DNA of 64,000 nucleotides from an uncultured bacterium (GTDB taxonomy: Bacteria; Bacteroidota; Bacteroidia; Chitinophagales; Chitinophagaceae): positions 1-64,000 of the forward strand of contig CAIKEH010000044.1 in NCBI GenBank assembly GCA_903826405.1, read 5' to 3'. The position numbers were made by a program, and so were the translations under genes. Below are positions 28,558 through 36,446 of the stretch, in pieces; position 1 is the first letter of the stretch, and each line of letters starts with the position of its first letter. Below the pieces are notes generated by a model. That model was not told the origin of the DNA and made no database searches. It saw only the letters and a list, made by a program, of their open reading frames with translations.

Positions 28558-28812
28558 CTATTTTCTGATCCAAGTTTTTAACTCATCATCGGTTATCTTT
28601 TTCCTTGTTTCGGAAAGAAGTGCGTCATCCACTTCCACCAGTATGCCATCTTGAGTAAGCATCCGATGTGTTTTTCTTACTGGCTCCGGCCCGCAGGAGA
28701 GGACCTGCTTCCGATCAAAGAAAAGGGATCTAAGACCTCCAAGGAGTGCCATGATGCTGATGCCATAAACGAATGTCCGCCTCTTGCTTATTGCTGGATT
28801 ATTGTTTTGCAT
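28558..28812 (-). CDS. Small TAT-like protein sharing a motif with the Fe-S subunit
   Basis: 84 residues from the ATG at 28812; the frame extends to 28905, but the KRRTF twin-arginine-like segment and hydrophobic stretch (VYGISIMALLGGL) lie at the usual distance from 28812. The mature part contains MLTQDGILVEVDDALL, which aligns with LLSSDGEIIEVDEAFL of the Fe-S protein encoded 19 bases downstream (shared DG, EVD, A and L). No cysteine cluster is present; there is only one Cys. I do not recognise a family. It may be an anchor, chaperone or assembly subunit, or a remnant of a duplicated Fe-S N-terminus. Confidence 0.55.
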   Translation of the reverse strand: MQNNNPAISKRRTFVYGISIMALLGGLRSLFFDRKQVLSCGPEPVRKTHRMLTQDGILVEVDDALLSETRKKITDDELKTWIRK

Positions 28813-28908
28813 GATGTTATATATGGTTGTGGGTGCTCCTGAAACTGGAAGATCCAGCCTATGAAAACGTAACATGGCATTGAGCAATGCTGCGTTTAGT
28901 TCCAAGGG

Positions 28909-29310
28909 TTATTTTTTCAGAGTCCTGAGAAAATTGACCAAGTTCCACCTGTCTTCATCCTCCGGGATTTTTTTCTTGAAACTGGGCATATCATCTCTGC
29001 CTTCTGAAACCTTGAAGAAGAGGGAGCCGTCCGTTTGGTTTTGTGTGGTTGATTTACTGAAATCTCCCGGTTCTGTTTTCAATTGGGCTGCTTTCGGTCC
29101 GTCCCCCAAGCCGTTTTTTCCGTGGCATGATGAGCAGTGCTGGTTCCAGAGTGACTTTCCTTCCGAAATGGATTCGGCATTCGTTTTCACGGGATTGGCC
29201 TTACTTGCCGACGCGGCAGGTACTGCCCAGGGTTTGGGTTGGAAACGGAAAGATGCACCAATCAGGAATAAGCCGGCCAGTGCACAGAGAGCGATGATCC
29301 TGGTTTTCAT
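28909..29310 (-). CDS. Periplasmic mono-heme cytochrome c
   Basis: 133 residues with an N-terminal signal or anchor (IIALCALAGLFLIGAS). Residues 46-133 are a class I cytochrome c: WNQHCSSCHGKNGLGDGPKA with Cys59, Cys62 and His63 binding heme, and Met108 (RDDMPSFKKKIPEDE) as the distal ligand. It ends in the usual WNLVNFLRTL helix. In the cluster it is a natural electron acceptor from, or donor to, the Fe-S/NrfD pair. Confidence 0.88.
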   Translation of the reverse strand: MKTRIIALCALAGLFLIGASFRFQPKPWAVPAASASKANPVKTNAESISEGKSLWNQHCSSCHGKNGLGDGPKAAQLKTEPGDFSKSTTQNQTDGSLFFKVSEGRDDMPSFKKKIPEDEDRWNLVNFLRTLKK

Positions 29311-29363
29311 GTTGATCGTGTTTTATGGGTGAGTGAATGAGGTTTTATGGAGAGATCTTTTGA

Positions 29364-30299
29364 TCAGAAATTCCAAAGTCGGTTGATGTTGAATCCGATC
29401 AAGAACTGTCCTTTCGTATAGTCGTTCATATTATAGAGGTTGTTGTATTGTGGCAGGATCGCATTGTAGTTCGCGAAGAAAACCTGAAAGCAGTGCCCGC
29501 TGGTCTTGATCTCGATGCCGCCACTCAGGTTGGGGTGCGGATTGTTCATTGGATGTTGTGTGATCGGTTGGTCATAGTTCGCTATGATGGACATTTTGTC
29601 CGTGACCTTGTACCTTCCACCCAATGAGAAAGAAAGGTGCGTGTTCTCGTACATGGGCTGTACTTTACCGTTTTCGTCAAGGTATCCTTCCAGATTATTG
29701 AAGTGGGTGACATTAAAAGATCCCTGAGCAGAGAATTTGTCCGTGAACTTCCTGGCGACGATCAATTGGTTAAAAAAGTTCAACCTGTCTGCGAAGGTTA
29801 TAAAAAGGGTGGAGTTGTCTTTTTTCCTCGTGTCCATGGCCACATTGCCGAACCAGGTCAGACTGATGGGCATGCTGCCATCTTTTGTCTGTTTCAGTAT
29901 AGCGTATTTCGAATTGAAGTCAACCACCATGTTCTCGCTGTATATGCCTGCCCCGAACTGCAGCCTATCCATGGGAGCGTAGTTGGCAGCAAGACGGATA
30001 TGAGCACCGCCGAAGATGCCGAAGAGGTCGGTGAAACCTTTATCCCAGGTGCCGAACCGGTGCTGCATCAGGAACTCAAAGGTGCCCTTGATGGGTACCA
30101 TGACGGTCTGGTTGTCGATCACGTAGTTGCCTTCAAAAGTGTTTTTCGTGAAGGACTTCTTTTTGGTTGCCGGAGCCAGGGAAGAACTGTCTGTTTGTGC
30201 CTTCAGTGCGGCCAAGGGAAATGCCAGTGAGCAAAGGACAAGCAAGGCGTACCTTTTGATGGCTCTGATCATGGAAAAGTGTTGGATATGCTGTTTCAT
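29364..30299 (-). CDS. DUF5777-like outer-membrane beta-barrel protein
   Basis: 311 residues. The signal peptide (KRYALLVLCSLAFPLAALKA) follows a Met at 30272 that may be the true start. The rest is beta-strand-rich with alternating aromatic residues (FEFLMQHRFGTWDKGF, HIRLAANYAPMDRLQFGAGIYSEN, HLSFSLGGRYKVTDKMSIIANYDQP) and ends ...GFNINRLWNF with a terminal Phe, the outer-membrane insertion signal. It matches my memory of the DUF5777 barrel family. Being in an operon with heme proteins and lipoproteins, it may be a sheath or porin for the electron-transfer system. Confidence 0.72.
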   Translation of the reverse strand: MKQHIQHFSMIRAIKRYALLVLCSLAFPLAALKAQTDSSSLAPATKKKSFTKNTFEGNYVIDNQTVMVPIKGTFEFLMQHRFGTWDKGFTDLFGIFGGAHIRLAANYAPMDRLQFGAGIYSENMVVDFNSKYAILKQTKDGSMPISLTWFGNVAMDTRKKDNSTLFITFADRLNFFNQLIVARKFTDKFSAQGSFNVTHFNNLEGYLDENGKVQPMYENTHLSFSLGGRYKVTDKMSIIANYDQPITQHPMNNPHPNLSGGIEIKTSGHCFQVFFANYNAILPQYNNLYNMNDYTKGQFLIGFNINRLWNF

Positions 30300-30309
30300 G
30301 ACGTTCTGT

Positions 30310-30708
30310 TTAGTTGTTTTTTGCTCCCTGTTTGATCCAGGCCAGCATGATCTTGTTGATGTTGTCTGGATTATTGGGCGCTCCGAGCGGCATTGCGGGT
30401 GTTTTCTTGGCGGTCATGTATAGATAAACCTCGCTGTTCTCCGGATCTTGTTTATTTAGATAATTCCCGGTGATGAGTGAACTGAGGGCTGATTCTGTTT
30501 TCAGGTTCGGTCTTACACTACCGTCGTGACAGCCGCTCAGGGCGCAATTTTGGGTCAGTAGCGGGCTTAACTCCTTTGAAAAACTCACTTCCGTAGTGAT
30601 GTCAGGTGAGTTGTCTATGATGACCGTGGTGGTTTTCCTACAACCCGCCATCACCATCAAGATGACCGCGACGATGGCCAATGCAACACTTATGGGTTTT
30701 TTTAACAT
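30310..30708 (-). CDS. Heme c lipoprotein with CX4CH motif
   Basis: 132 residues. Lipoprotein signal ending VMAGC (Cys23). The single heme site is NCALSGCHDG: Cys55, Cys60, His61, with four residues between the cysteines instead of two, a variant seen in Planctomycete/Bacteroidota-type cytochromes. MPLGAPN at residue 106 gives a possible distal Met, and the C-terminal helix (INKIMLAWIKQGAKNN) matches cytochrome c-like domains. Probably attached to a membrane on the periplasmic side. Located between the barrel and the EB_dh-type genes in one operon. Confidence 0.75.
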   Translation of the reverse strand: MLKKPISVALAIVAVILMVMAGCRKTTTVIIDNSPDITTEVSFSKELSPLLTQNCALSGCHDGSVRPNLKTESALSSLITGNYLNKQDPENSEVYLYMTAKKTPAMPLGAPNNPDNINKIMLAWIKQGAKNN

Positions 30709-30744
30709 GATTCCTGATTTAGGTATTCCCGGATCTCGCGGCGT

Positions 30745-32064
30745 CTACTTGCTGAATTTCAGCATGAGGTTGGGTTTGATGCCGTGCTGGTAGTTTGAAC
30801 TGTTGAAGATGGCCATTCCGAAAGGTTGGTCCTGCAACTGTCCGTCCACCATCCCGTTGGTGAAGTCTATATCCTGTTTCAATTGGTCAGGGGTCTTTAA
30901 TTTTCGGGTGAATTCAAGCACCCATCCTGAACCATTGTAGATGCCCATCGCTGTGAAGTCGCTCCTGCCCGCTGTGAAGGGGGCGGATATGAATGCGGGT
31001 ATGCATTTTGCTCCAACCTGTGGAGCCGTGCCATCATGGTCAGCATAATCTGAATTGCCCGTTGGGTCGATGGTACCGTCCGCATAGGTGAGTACTCCGG
31101 CGCTGCTGACACCAGTTATCTTTTTTGCCGGCCCTCCCGGTAGGGTATCTGTGGCGGAGTAGAACAATTTTCCCGTGCCATCCGGTATCACCCATTTGGG
31201 AACGTTGACAGAAGCCCCTGTTCCATCTAGCTTCAAACTCTGTGAGTTGTTGAATGGTCCATTGCTCACGTTCGTATTCGTGTTGACGTATGAAGTAGTG
31301 AACGGTGAAGGCGGGACAAGATCGTCCGCATGACGTCCATTGCCAGAACCACCGACCGTATCCGTGGTTGCAGGACCACCTGCCCAATCCTGATACTGGT
31401 CGTCCATCTGGTTGGTGAGTAGGTCTTTGTTCAGGTGGCACCACCACATGTCTATTTTTTCGTTGGCTCCGTTGGTGTAATGGTTGCCACTTCTGTTGGA
31501 GACCCATTGTCCGGCATAATTCTTATAAGGGGAGAACAAGTGACAACTTGCATAGCAGGTCTGTGCCGGAAATTTTGACGTTGAATGGTCAATGTTCCAA
31601 AGCATGGCCAGTTGGTCCTGTCCCATACCTTCCTTGGTCAAGATGCCATTCACATCGAATTGCCGCGAATTGGCCCTTTGAGCCCATCGTTGTGTAATGG
31701 GGTTGAAGTACCAGGGCTGAACAGGATTGTTGCTTGCGTCGTTCCACTCGACAAGAAAGTAAATGTTCTGGTCATCATAAAGTGAACGAACGGTTGCGGG
31801 ATATTGCTCGGCGATATAACCGGCGAAAAGTCCATTTCCCGGGTTGGGGACCTCAGGAATCACTTCCAGTTTTGTTGCTGTATTCCAAACGGCATCCACA
31901 TTTCCATCGATGGTAGGGGCGCTTGAGATTTTCTGGGACAGGAGAATGTTGGTTTCTCCCGCAGGGGTCACGTTGATGACCTGGTCCTTTTTTGTACAGA
32001 AAGTGAGACCGATCATGGAAGCGATCCCCAGTACGACAACATATCCTTTTTTTGAACTGAACAT
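30745..32064 (-). CDS. Ethylbenzene dehydrogenase-gamma-like heme lipoprotein with CX3CH
   Basis: 439 residues, first gene of the cluster. Probable lipoprotein (signal ending GLTFC, Cys23). It has the EB_dh/DMSO-reductase-gamma-type beta-sandwich: APTIDGNVDAVWNTATKLEV near the start, then RSLYDDQNIYFLVEWNDAS. An inserted heme c-like site is QTCYASCHLF (Cys170, Cys174, His175), with three residues between the cysteines. In the characterised family this domain binds heme b and receives electrons from a molybdoenzyme; here that partner is missing. The predicted role is an electron-entry or exit protein on the cell envelope. Confidence 0.78.
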   Translation of the reverse strand: MFSSKKGYVVVLGIASMIGLTFCTKKDQVINVTPAGETNILLSQKISSAPTIDGNVDAVWNTATKLEVIPEVPNPGNGLFAGYIAEQYPATVRSLYDDQNIYFLVEWNDASNNPVQPWYFNPITQRWAQRANSRQFDVNGILTKEGMGQDQLAMLWNIDHSTSKFPAQTCYASCHLFSPYKNYAGQWVSNRSGNHYTNGANEKIDMWWCHLNKDLLTNQMDDQYQDWAGGPATTDTVGGSGNGRHADDLVPPSPFTTSYVNTNTNVSNGPFNNSQSLKLDGTGASVNVPKWVIPDGTGKLFYSATDTLPGGPAKKITGVSSAGVLTYADGTIDPTGNSDYADHDGTAPQVGAKCIPAFISAPFTAGRSDFTAMGIYNGSGWVLEFTRKLKTPDQLKQDIDFTNGMVDGQLQDQPFGMAIFNSSNYQHGIKPNLMLKFSK

Positions 32065-32415
32065 ATGAAACGCTTTATGGTGTAGAATCTTTTAATTGAC
32101 GATGTAAAGATTCGAACATGAACTTTTGTATTATCATGACAAACATCATTGTGTCGGATGAATTTGATCGGAAATAGCTTAGCCGATACCGCTATCATGA
32201 CATTTATGGTCACTTCTGACGTTCATTTATCGAATTTGGGTTGATGGAGTGGAGAGTAAAGAGATTTTCGGGAAGGCGGATGAATGATGTTAAAGGCTGA
32301 TTTTTTATTTTTTAATATTTTTTCGGTTTGCTGCCACCTCTATTCTGGTGACTGATGGTTTTTGCCGATTCTGATGATTTGACTATATTGACATCCATCA
32401 TTATATCATCGGATC
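32065..32415. promoter_or_regulatory. 351-base divergent control region for the electron-transfer cluster and the PhyH gene
   Basis: Holds the promoters of the minus-strand cluster and the plus-strand dioxygenase gene. The 10-mer TATCATGACA occurs twice in direct orientation, at 32132-32141 and 32193-32202, in front of the cluster; it could be a regulator site. For the plus-strand gene, TTTG (32361-32364), a 19-base spacer and TATATTGA (32384-32391) give a fair promoter. No gene is seen. Confidence 0.4.
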
Positions 32416-33243
32416 ATGAAGAATATGCCTGATAGTGTTCGTCTGGAACTCGAATCCCCTTTTCACCTGCCTGAGTGGGCAGTTGATCACTATGCTGCCA
32501 CTGGTCATGTAAAGCTCAAGGCTGTGCTTTCTACTGCAGCCATAGAGTGGATGGATACTACCATTACAGAAGAAGTGAAAAGGTTGAATACTCAGCGTTT
32601 GCCGATGGAAGAAAGGGATACTTACGGGAAGGCCTTTCTGCAGATCATGAATATCTGGACCCAGTCGGAGCCTGTAAGGGAGATCGTTTTCAGCAAGAGG
32701 CTGGCTTCCATTGCAAGTGCCTTGATGAAGGTGGATGGAGTTCGACTCTATCACGACCAGGCACTTTACAAAGAGCCTCGTGGCGGTCAGACCCCTTGGC
32801 ACGCGGACCAATATTACTGGCCTCTGGAAGGGGATAAAACAGTTACAGTCTGGATACCACTTCAAGCTACTCCTTTGGCAATGGGTCCATTGGAGTTCAG
32901 CGAAGGAAGTGATGCGCTATTGGAAGGCAGAAGCCTGAAGATCAGTGATGAAAGCCAACATGTGATCGACGATATGCTCAAGAAAAGTCGCTTGCGGCAC
33001 AAGATCGAACCATTCGATCTGGGTGAGATCAGTTTCCATAAAGGCTGGCTTTACCACCGTGCCGGTGCAAACACTACGGATACCATGCGGAAAGTCATGA
33101 CCATGATCTATATGGATAAGGACATCCGCTTGAAGCAACCAGAGAATCCTAACCAAGAGAACGACTGGAATACCTGGTGTCCCGGTGCGAAAGTAGGGGA
33201 GGTGGTATCTACTGCACTGAACCCGATAATTTACGAGAATTAG
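32416..33243 (+). CDS. Phytanoyl-CoA dioxygenase family (Fe(II)/2-oxoglutarate) protein
   Basis: 275 residues. A double-stranded beta-helix with the iron triad: H-x-D at WHADQYYWP (His129, Asp131) and the distal His in GWLYHRAGAN (His214). An Arg (TMRKVMTMIYM) about ten residues later is positioned to bind 2-oxoglutarate. The YYWPLEG and WIPLQ segments are typical of PhyH-like oxygenases. No signal peptide, so cytoplasmic. It presumably hydroxylates a small metabolite or lipid; substrate unknown. Monocistronic, with a small hairpin after the stop. Confidence 0.85.
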   Translation: MKNMPDSVRLELESPFHLPEWAVDHYAATGHVKLKAVLSTAAIEWMDTTITEEVKRLNTQRLPMEERDTYGKAFLQIMNIWTQSEPVREIVFSKRLASIASALMKVDGVRLYHDQALYKEPRGGQTPWHADQYYWPLEGDKTVTVWIPLQATPLAMGPLEFSEGSDALLEGRSLKISDESQHVIDDMLKKSRLRHKIEPFDLGEISFHKGWLYHRAGANTTDTMRKVMTMIYMDKDIRLKQPENPNQENDWNTWCPGAKVGEVVSTALNPIIYEN

Positions 33244-33263
33244 CCAGCCTTCTCGGGACAGGT

Positions 33264-33280
33264 GGAACCATTCAGGTTCC
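33264..33280 (+). terminator. Short hairpin downstream of the PhyH gene
   Basis: GGAACC (33264-33269) and GGTTCC (33275-33280) form a perfect six-bp stem with a five-base loop, followed by TTTCCC. It lies 20 bases after the stop; a weak intrinsic terminator. Confidence 0.35.
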
Positions 33281-33330
33281 TTTCCCTGGTGAACTAATTA
33301 TGATAGATAAGTAATCCATAAAATCAGATC

Positions 33331-33915
33331 ATGCGCGTACCACTCATCCTTTTGCTTTTTATTTCTGTGAATGAACTTTTTGCACAGCGTCCTCCATTGA
33401 CCCCTGCTCAGGATTCCGCAAGGATATATCCATTGATCAAGTCAAGTCGGGATTGTGGAGTATTCCCGGTTGAGGGGGTGGATTTTACCATCGACACACG
33501 CGCGAAATACAAAGTGCTGCTTGACGTTACCGTATGGTCCAGTGATAGTTCTGCATCAAAAAAAATGAACCCGGGACTCACAGAGATAGGTAGGCAGCTC
33601 AATCTTCATATCTATGCCGGGGTTCCCTTGAAAAACATCAACATGGTGGCCGCTGTTCATGGACCCGCTCTGCGTTCGCTGCTCAATAATGAAGCTTACA
33701 GAAGGGTTTTCAAGACCGATAATCCGAATATCGCACTCATCAAGGAACTCAAAAATGCAGGAATAACACTGATCGCCTGCGGTCAGGCATTGTTTCGCCA
33801 AAAATTCAGCAAGAAAGACCTGCTTCCAGATGTTCAGCTCTCTTTATCGGCCAAAACAACCTCAAGTTATTTCCAATCCAAAGGTTATGCTGTTTTCCTC
33901 GTCAATGAGGAATGA
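33331..33915 (+). CDS. Exported DsrE-family protein
   Basis: 194 residues with a signal peptide (RVPLILLLFISVNELFAQ). The mature part has the DsrE/DsrF-like layout: YKVLLDVTVWSSDS as the first strand, LHIYAGVPLKNINMVAAVHGPALRSLL in the middle, and a late strand with a single Cys (ITLIACGQAL), the position of the conserved cysteine in the sulfur-relay family. Exported DsrE-like proteins are common in Bacteroidota, but their role is not established. The next gene downstream also encodes an exported protein. Confidence 0.78.
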   Translation: MRVPLILLLFISVNELFAQRPPLTPAQDSARIYPLIKSSRDCGVFPVEGVDFTIDTRAKYKVLLDVTVWSSDSSASKKMNPGLTEIGRQLNLHIYAGVPLKNINMVAAVHGPALRSLLNNEAYRRVFKTDNPNIALIKELKNAGITLIACGQALFRQKFSKKDLLPDVQLSLSAKTTSSYFQSKGYAVFLVNEE

Positions 33916-34025
33916 ACCCTGTTCAGACTTTTACATGTATGGGCAAAAGCCAATTGACTGATCGGAGGGTAAAACTTATTTTCATCTGCTGAAGTCCAAT
34001 TCATACGGACTTGCAGCATTAGAGC

Positions 34026-34925
34026 ATGAAGACCTGTTTCACCAGCCTGATCACGTTATTACTTATCCCCGTTCTGCATGCCCAATTACCCCGGCCAGCG
34101 TCAGGAACTATTCGTCGTGTGGTCAATTTCCCCTCTCGCTTCGTTGAGCCCAGGAATGTGGATATCTGGCTACCAGACGGTTATGATCCCAAGAAGAAGT
34201 ACGCTGTACTCTACATGCAAGACGGTCAGATGCTCTTCGATTCCACCACCTCCTGGAACAAGCAGGAATGGGGCATTGACGAAACACTGGGGGGCCTACA
34301 AGCCCGGAAATTGATCAGGGATTGTATCGTGGTGGGTATCTGGAATGGTGTGGTGCTGCAACATGCCGAATACTTTCCGCAAAAGGCCATTGACTTCATT
34401 CCGCCTGCTTACAGGCCGGAACTCATGCCATTGATCCGTAACAAACCCATGGCTGATGATTATCTGAAATTCATGGTTAAGGAATTGAAACCATGGGTGG
34501 ATAGCGCCTACTCCACATCACCCGACCGCAAGAATACTTTCGTCGCAGGTTCGGGAATGGGGGGACTGATTTCCCTCTATGCTGTATGCGAGTATCCGGA
34601 AGTTTTCCAGGGTGCGGCATGCCTATCCACGCATTGGTTGGGAACCTACGATGTTAAAGACAATCCGGTGCCGGATGCGATCGTTCAATATCTCAAGTCC
34701 AGGATCCCCAAGTCCTCCGAACACAAGTTATACTTCGACCATGGGACAACAAGTCTGGATTCGTCGTATGGCCCTCTCCAGAAAAAAGTGGATGAACTTT
34801 TTGAGGCTAATGGATACGATGCTTCCAACTATAATAGCAGGGAATTCGCAGGTGAAGGAAGCAGTGAGAACTCATGGAACAAGCGTTTTTACATCCCTGC
34901 CATTTTCCTGCTGAGAGGGAATTGA
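34026..34925 (+). CDS. Exported esterase-fold protein lacking catalytic Ser and His (pseudo-esterase)
   Basis: 299 residues with a signal peptide ending near LHAQ. It is a PF00756-type (esterase D/Fes-like) alpha/beta hydrolase: NVDIWLPDGYDP, YAVLYMQDGQMLFD, WGIDETLGG, GMGGLISLYAVCEYPEVFQGAACLS and LYFDHGTTSLDSSYGPLQ. The nucleophile elbow reads AGSGMGG where the family has GSSMGG, so the catalytic Ser is Gly177. The usual 'GxxHNExxW' histidine region reads GEGSSENSW, so Ser279 replaces the His. The Asp region is intact. The frame is undamaged, so it looks like a folded non-catalytic relative, perhaps a binding protein. Confidence 0.82.
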   Translation: MKTCFTSLITLLLIPVLHAQLPRPASGTIRRVVNFPSRFVEPRNVDIWLPDGYDPKKKYAVLYMQDGQMLFDSTTSWNKQEWGIDETLGGLQARKLIRDCIVVGIWNGVVLQHAEYFPQKAIDFIPPAYRPELMPLIRNKPMADDYLKFMVKELKPWVDSAYSTSPDRKNTFVAGSGMGGLISLYAVCEYPEVFQGAACLSTHWLGTYDVKDNPVPDAIVQYLKSRIPKSSEHKLYFDHGTTSLDSSYGPLQKKVDELFEANGYDASNYNSREFAGEGSSENSWNKRFYIPAIFLLRGN

Positions 34926-34953
34926 CAACGGACATGAATGAATTTGGATTGTA

Positions 34954-35814
34954 TCAGTGTGCAAAACCTATCTGATAAATATTCTGCCATTGCTTGCCTG
35001 TAACATAGATCTTGTCAGTGGTACTGTCGTAAGCGATCCCATTCAGTACATCAGCACGGGGATTCTTGTTCTTCGCATCGGCAACCAATGAACTCATGTC
35101 GATCCGTCCGACCACCTTCCCGTTGGCAGGATCGATCTTGACGACCCAAGGACTGATCCAGACATTCGCGTAGATGTATCCCCTGATCCATTCGAGTTCA
35201 TTCAAGCTGTCCTGCGGATTGCCATTCAAGGTCACGGATAATTTTCGTACCGGTTTCTGAGAAGCGGGGTCAATAAAAGTGAGTGTTGATGTCCCGTCGC
35301 TCATGATCAAGTGAGTACCGTTGGTGGTCAAGCTCCAACCTTCTTTATTTTCATATGGGAAACTACCTGTTTGCCGAAAGGTCTTTGCGTCATAAATGAA
35401 GCCCAATTTGTTCCTGTAAGTCAGCTGGTAGAGCTTGTTTCCGAAGAATACGATCCCCTCACCAAAATATTTGCTTCTGTCCAACTCCACTTTCATTTCG
35501 AATTTCCCCGTAGTGATGTCGGTGATACCGATCATGGATCTCAGGCTTGGATCGGTCTCTGGAGAACCCGTGCTTTCGAAGAGTCGGCTTTCATGGAATA
35601 CCAATCCTTCCGTGTAGAGTGAAGTGTCGTGGTTGTGGTATTTGATCACTGCATAGTTTATGACTGGCGTTATGGGAGCTGCCGGTTCTGATTGTTGATC
35701 GGGCTGCTCGCCACGGTCATGGCATCCGGGAGTAAGTGCTATCAATATGAAGGCGGCGAGAAATCTTTGGAGGGGTCCTGCCATCACGGTACTTGATTTT
35801 AGATGGGATTTCAT
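34954..35814 (-). CDS. Glutaminyl-peptide cyclotransferase lipoprotein
   Basis: 286 residues. The signal ends ALTPGC, so it is probably a lipoprotein; an in-frame Met eleven codons in (MAGPLQRF) may be the real start. The body is the beta-propeller type of glutaminyl cyclase (plant/papaya QC-like): YTEGLVFHESRLFESTGSPE, GEGIVFFGNKLYQLTYRNKLGFIYD, EGWSLTTNGTHLIMSDGT, LNELEWIRGYIYANVW and LNGIAYDSTTDKIYVTGKQW. The enzyme converts N-terminal Gln to pyroglutamate, which protects exported proteins from aminopeptidases. T9SS-secreting Bacteroidota often carry it. Confidence 0.88.
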   Translation of the reverse strand: MKSHLKSSTVMAGPLQRFLAAFILIALTPGCHDRGEQPDQQSEPAAPITPVINYAVIKYHNHDTSLYTEGLVFHESRLFESTGSPETDPSLRSMIGITDITTGKFEMKVELDRSKYFGEGIVFFGNKLYQLTYRNKLGFIYDAKTFRQTGSFPYENKEGWSLTTNGTHLIMSDGTSTLTFIDPASQKPVRKLSVTLNGNPQDSLNELEWIRGYIYANVWISPWVVKIDPANGKVVGRIDMSSLVADAKNKNPRADVLNGIAYDSTTDKIYVTGKQWQNIYQIGFAH

Positions 35815-35952
35815 TCCACAAAGTTAAGCAGTAGGCCAGTTATGCCAGTTCCGGATAAGGCGACTGAAATCGAATGGTGGTGCCAAAGCGGGTCTATGCC
35901 ATAATACTTGGCACGGATATCAGAACCTGTTGATGGAAAATGACCTTACAGG

Positions 35953-35982
35953 TTTGATTTTCGTCCGGTATGCTTATATTCG
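35953..35982 (+). promoter_or_regulatory. Candidate promoter of the nuo operon
   Basis: TTTG (35953-35956), an 18-base spacer and TATATTCG (35975-35982, one mismatch to TAnnTTTG), 23 bases before the nuoA start. Confidence 0.45.
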
Positions 35983-36005
35983 CGGGAGTCCACCAAAACT
36001 GAAGT

Positions 36006-36356
36006 ATGGGTCCTGCCTCGATGATAGTCCTGATCCTTGCCGCATTGGCATTTTCCATATTTGCCATACTTTTAGCTAAGGTCGTCACCAAATCAACGAC
36101 CAACCCACAGAAGGGCCAACCCTACGAATGCGGTGTCCCCACGCAAGGGCAGACATGGACCCAGTTCAACGTGGGATATTACCTTTTTGCACTCATCTTC
36201 CTGATCTTCGACGTCGAGATTGTTTTCCTCTACCCTTGGGCCGTTGCGGTCAAACAGACCGGTATGCTTGCATTGGTTGAGATCATCATATTCTTCTTCA
36301 TACTGTTCATCGGGTTTCTTTATGCGCACAAAAAAGGTGCGCTGAAATGGGTTTAA
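36006..36356 (+). CDS. nuoA: NADH-quinone oxidoreductase subunit A
   Basis: 116 residues, three membrane helices. Family markers: KPYECG-type loop (QPYECGVPTQGQTWTQFNVGYYLFALIFLIFDVEIVFLYPW), with the Cys and the acidic FDVE helix that line the quinone site of complex I. First gene of an eleven-gene operon. Confidence 0.95.
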   Translation: MGPASMIVLILAALAFSIFAILLAKVVTKSTTNPQKGQPYECGVPTQGQTWTQFNVGYYLFALIFLIFDVEIVFLYPWAVAVKQTGMLALVEIIIFFFILFIGFLYAHKKGALKWV

Positions 36357-36410
36357 GGAAGATAAGCTCATCATGGATCATTTATGAAGCAGGAGTTGAG
36401 GAATATATAA

Positions 36411-36427
36411 ATCCGGAATCCGGAATC
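36411..36427. repeat. Intergenic GGAATCCG-type repeat (nuoA-nuoB)
   Basis: ATCCGGAATCCGGAATC is a short, partly palindromic tract just before nuoB. Similar tracts are found at 38653-38682, 39763-39773 and 55164-55189, always between genes. Confidence 0.4.
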
Positions 36428-36446
36428 TATAATAAGGAAAGGAATC

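Noticed and set aside
25399-32064. DMSO/polysulfide reductase operon
   Set aside because: Fe-S and NrfD-type subunits are present but no molybdopterin catalytic subunit exists in any frame.
35880-35914. GTGCCAA/TTGGCAC inverted repeat upstream of nuoA
   Set aside because: Seven-base arms with a 21-base loop are too weak to call a regulatory site; it may be chance.
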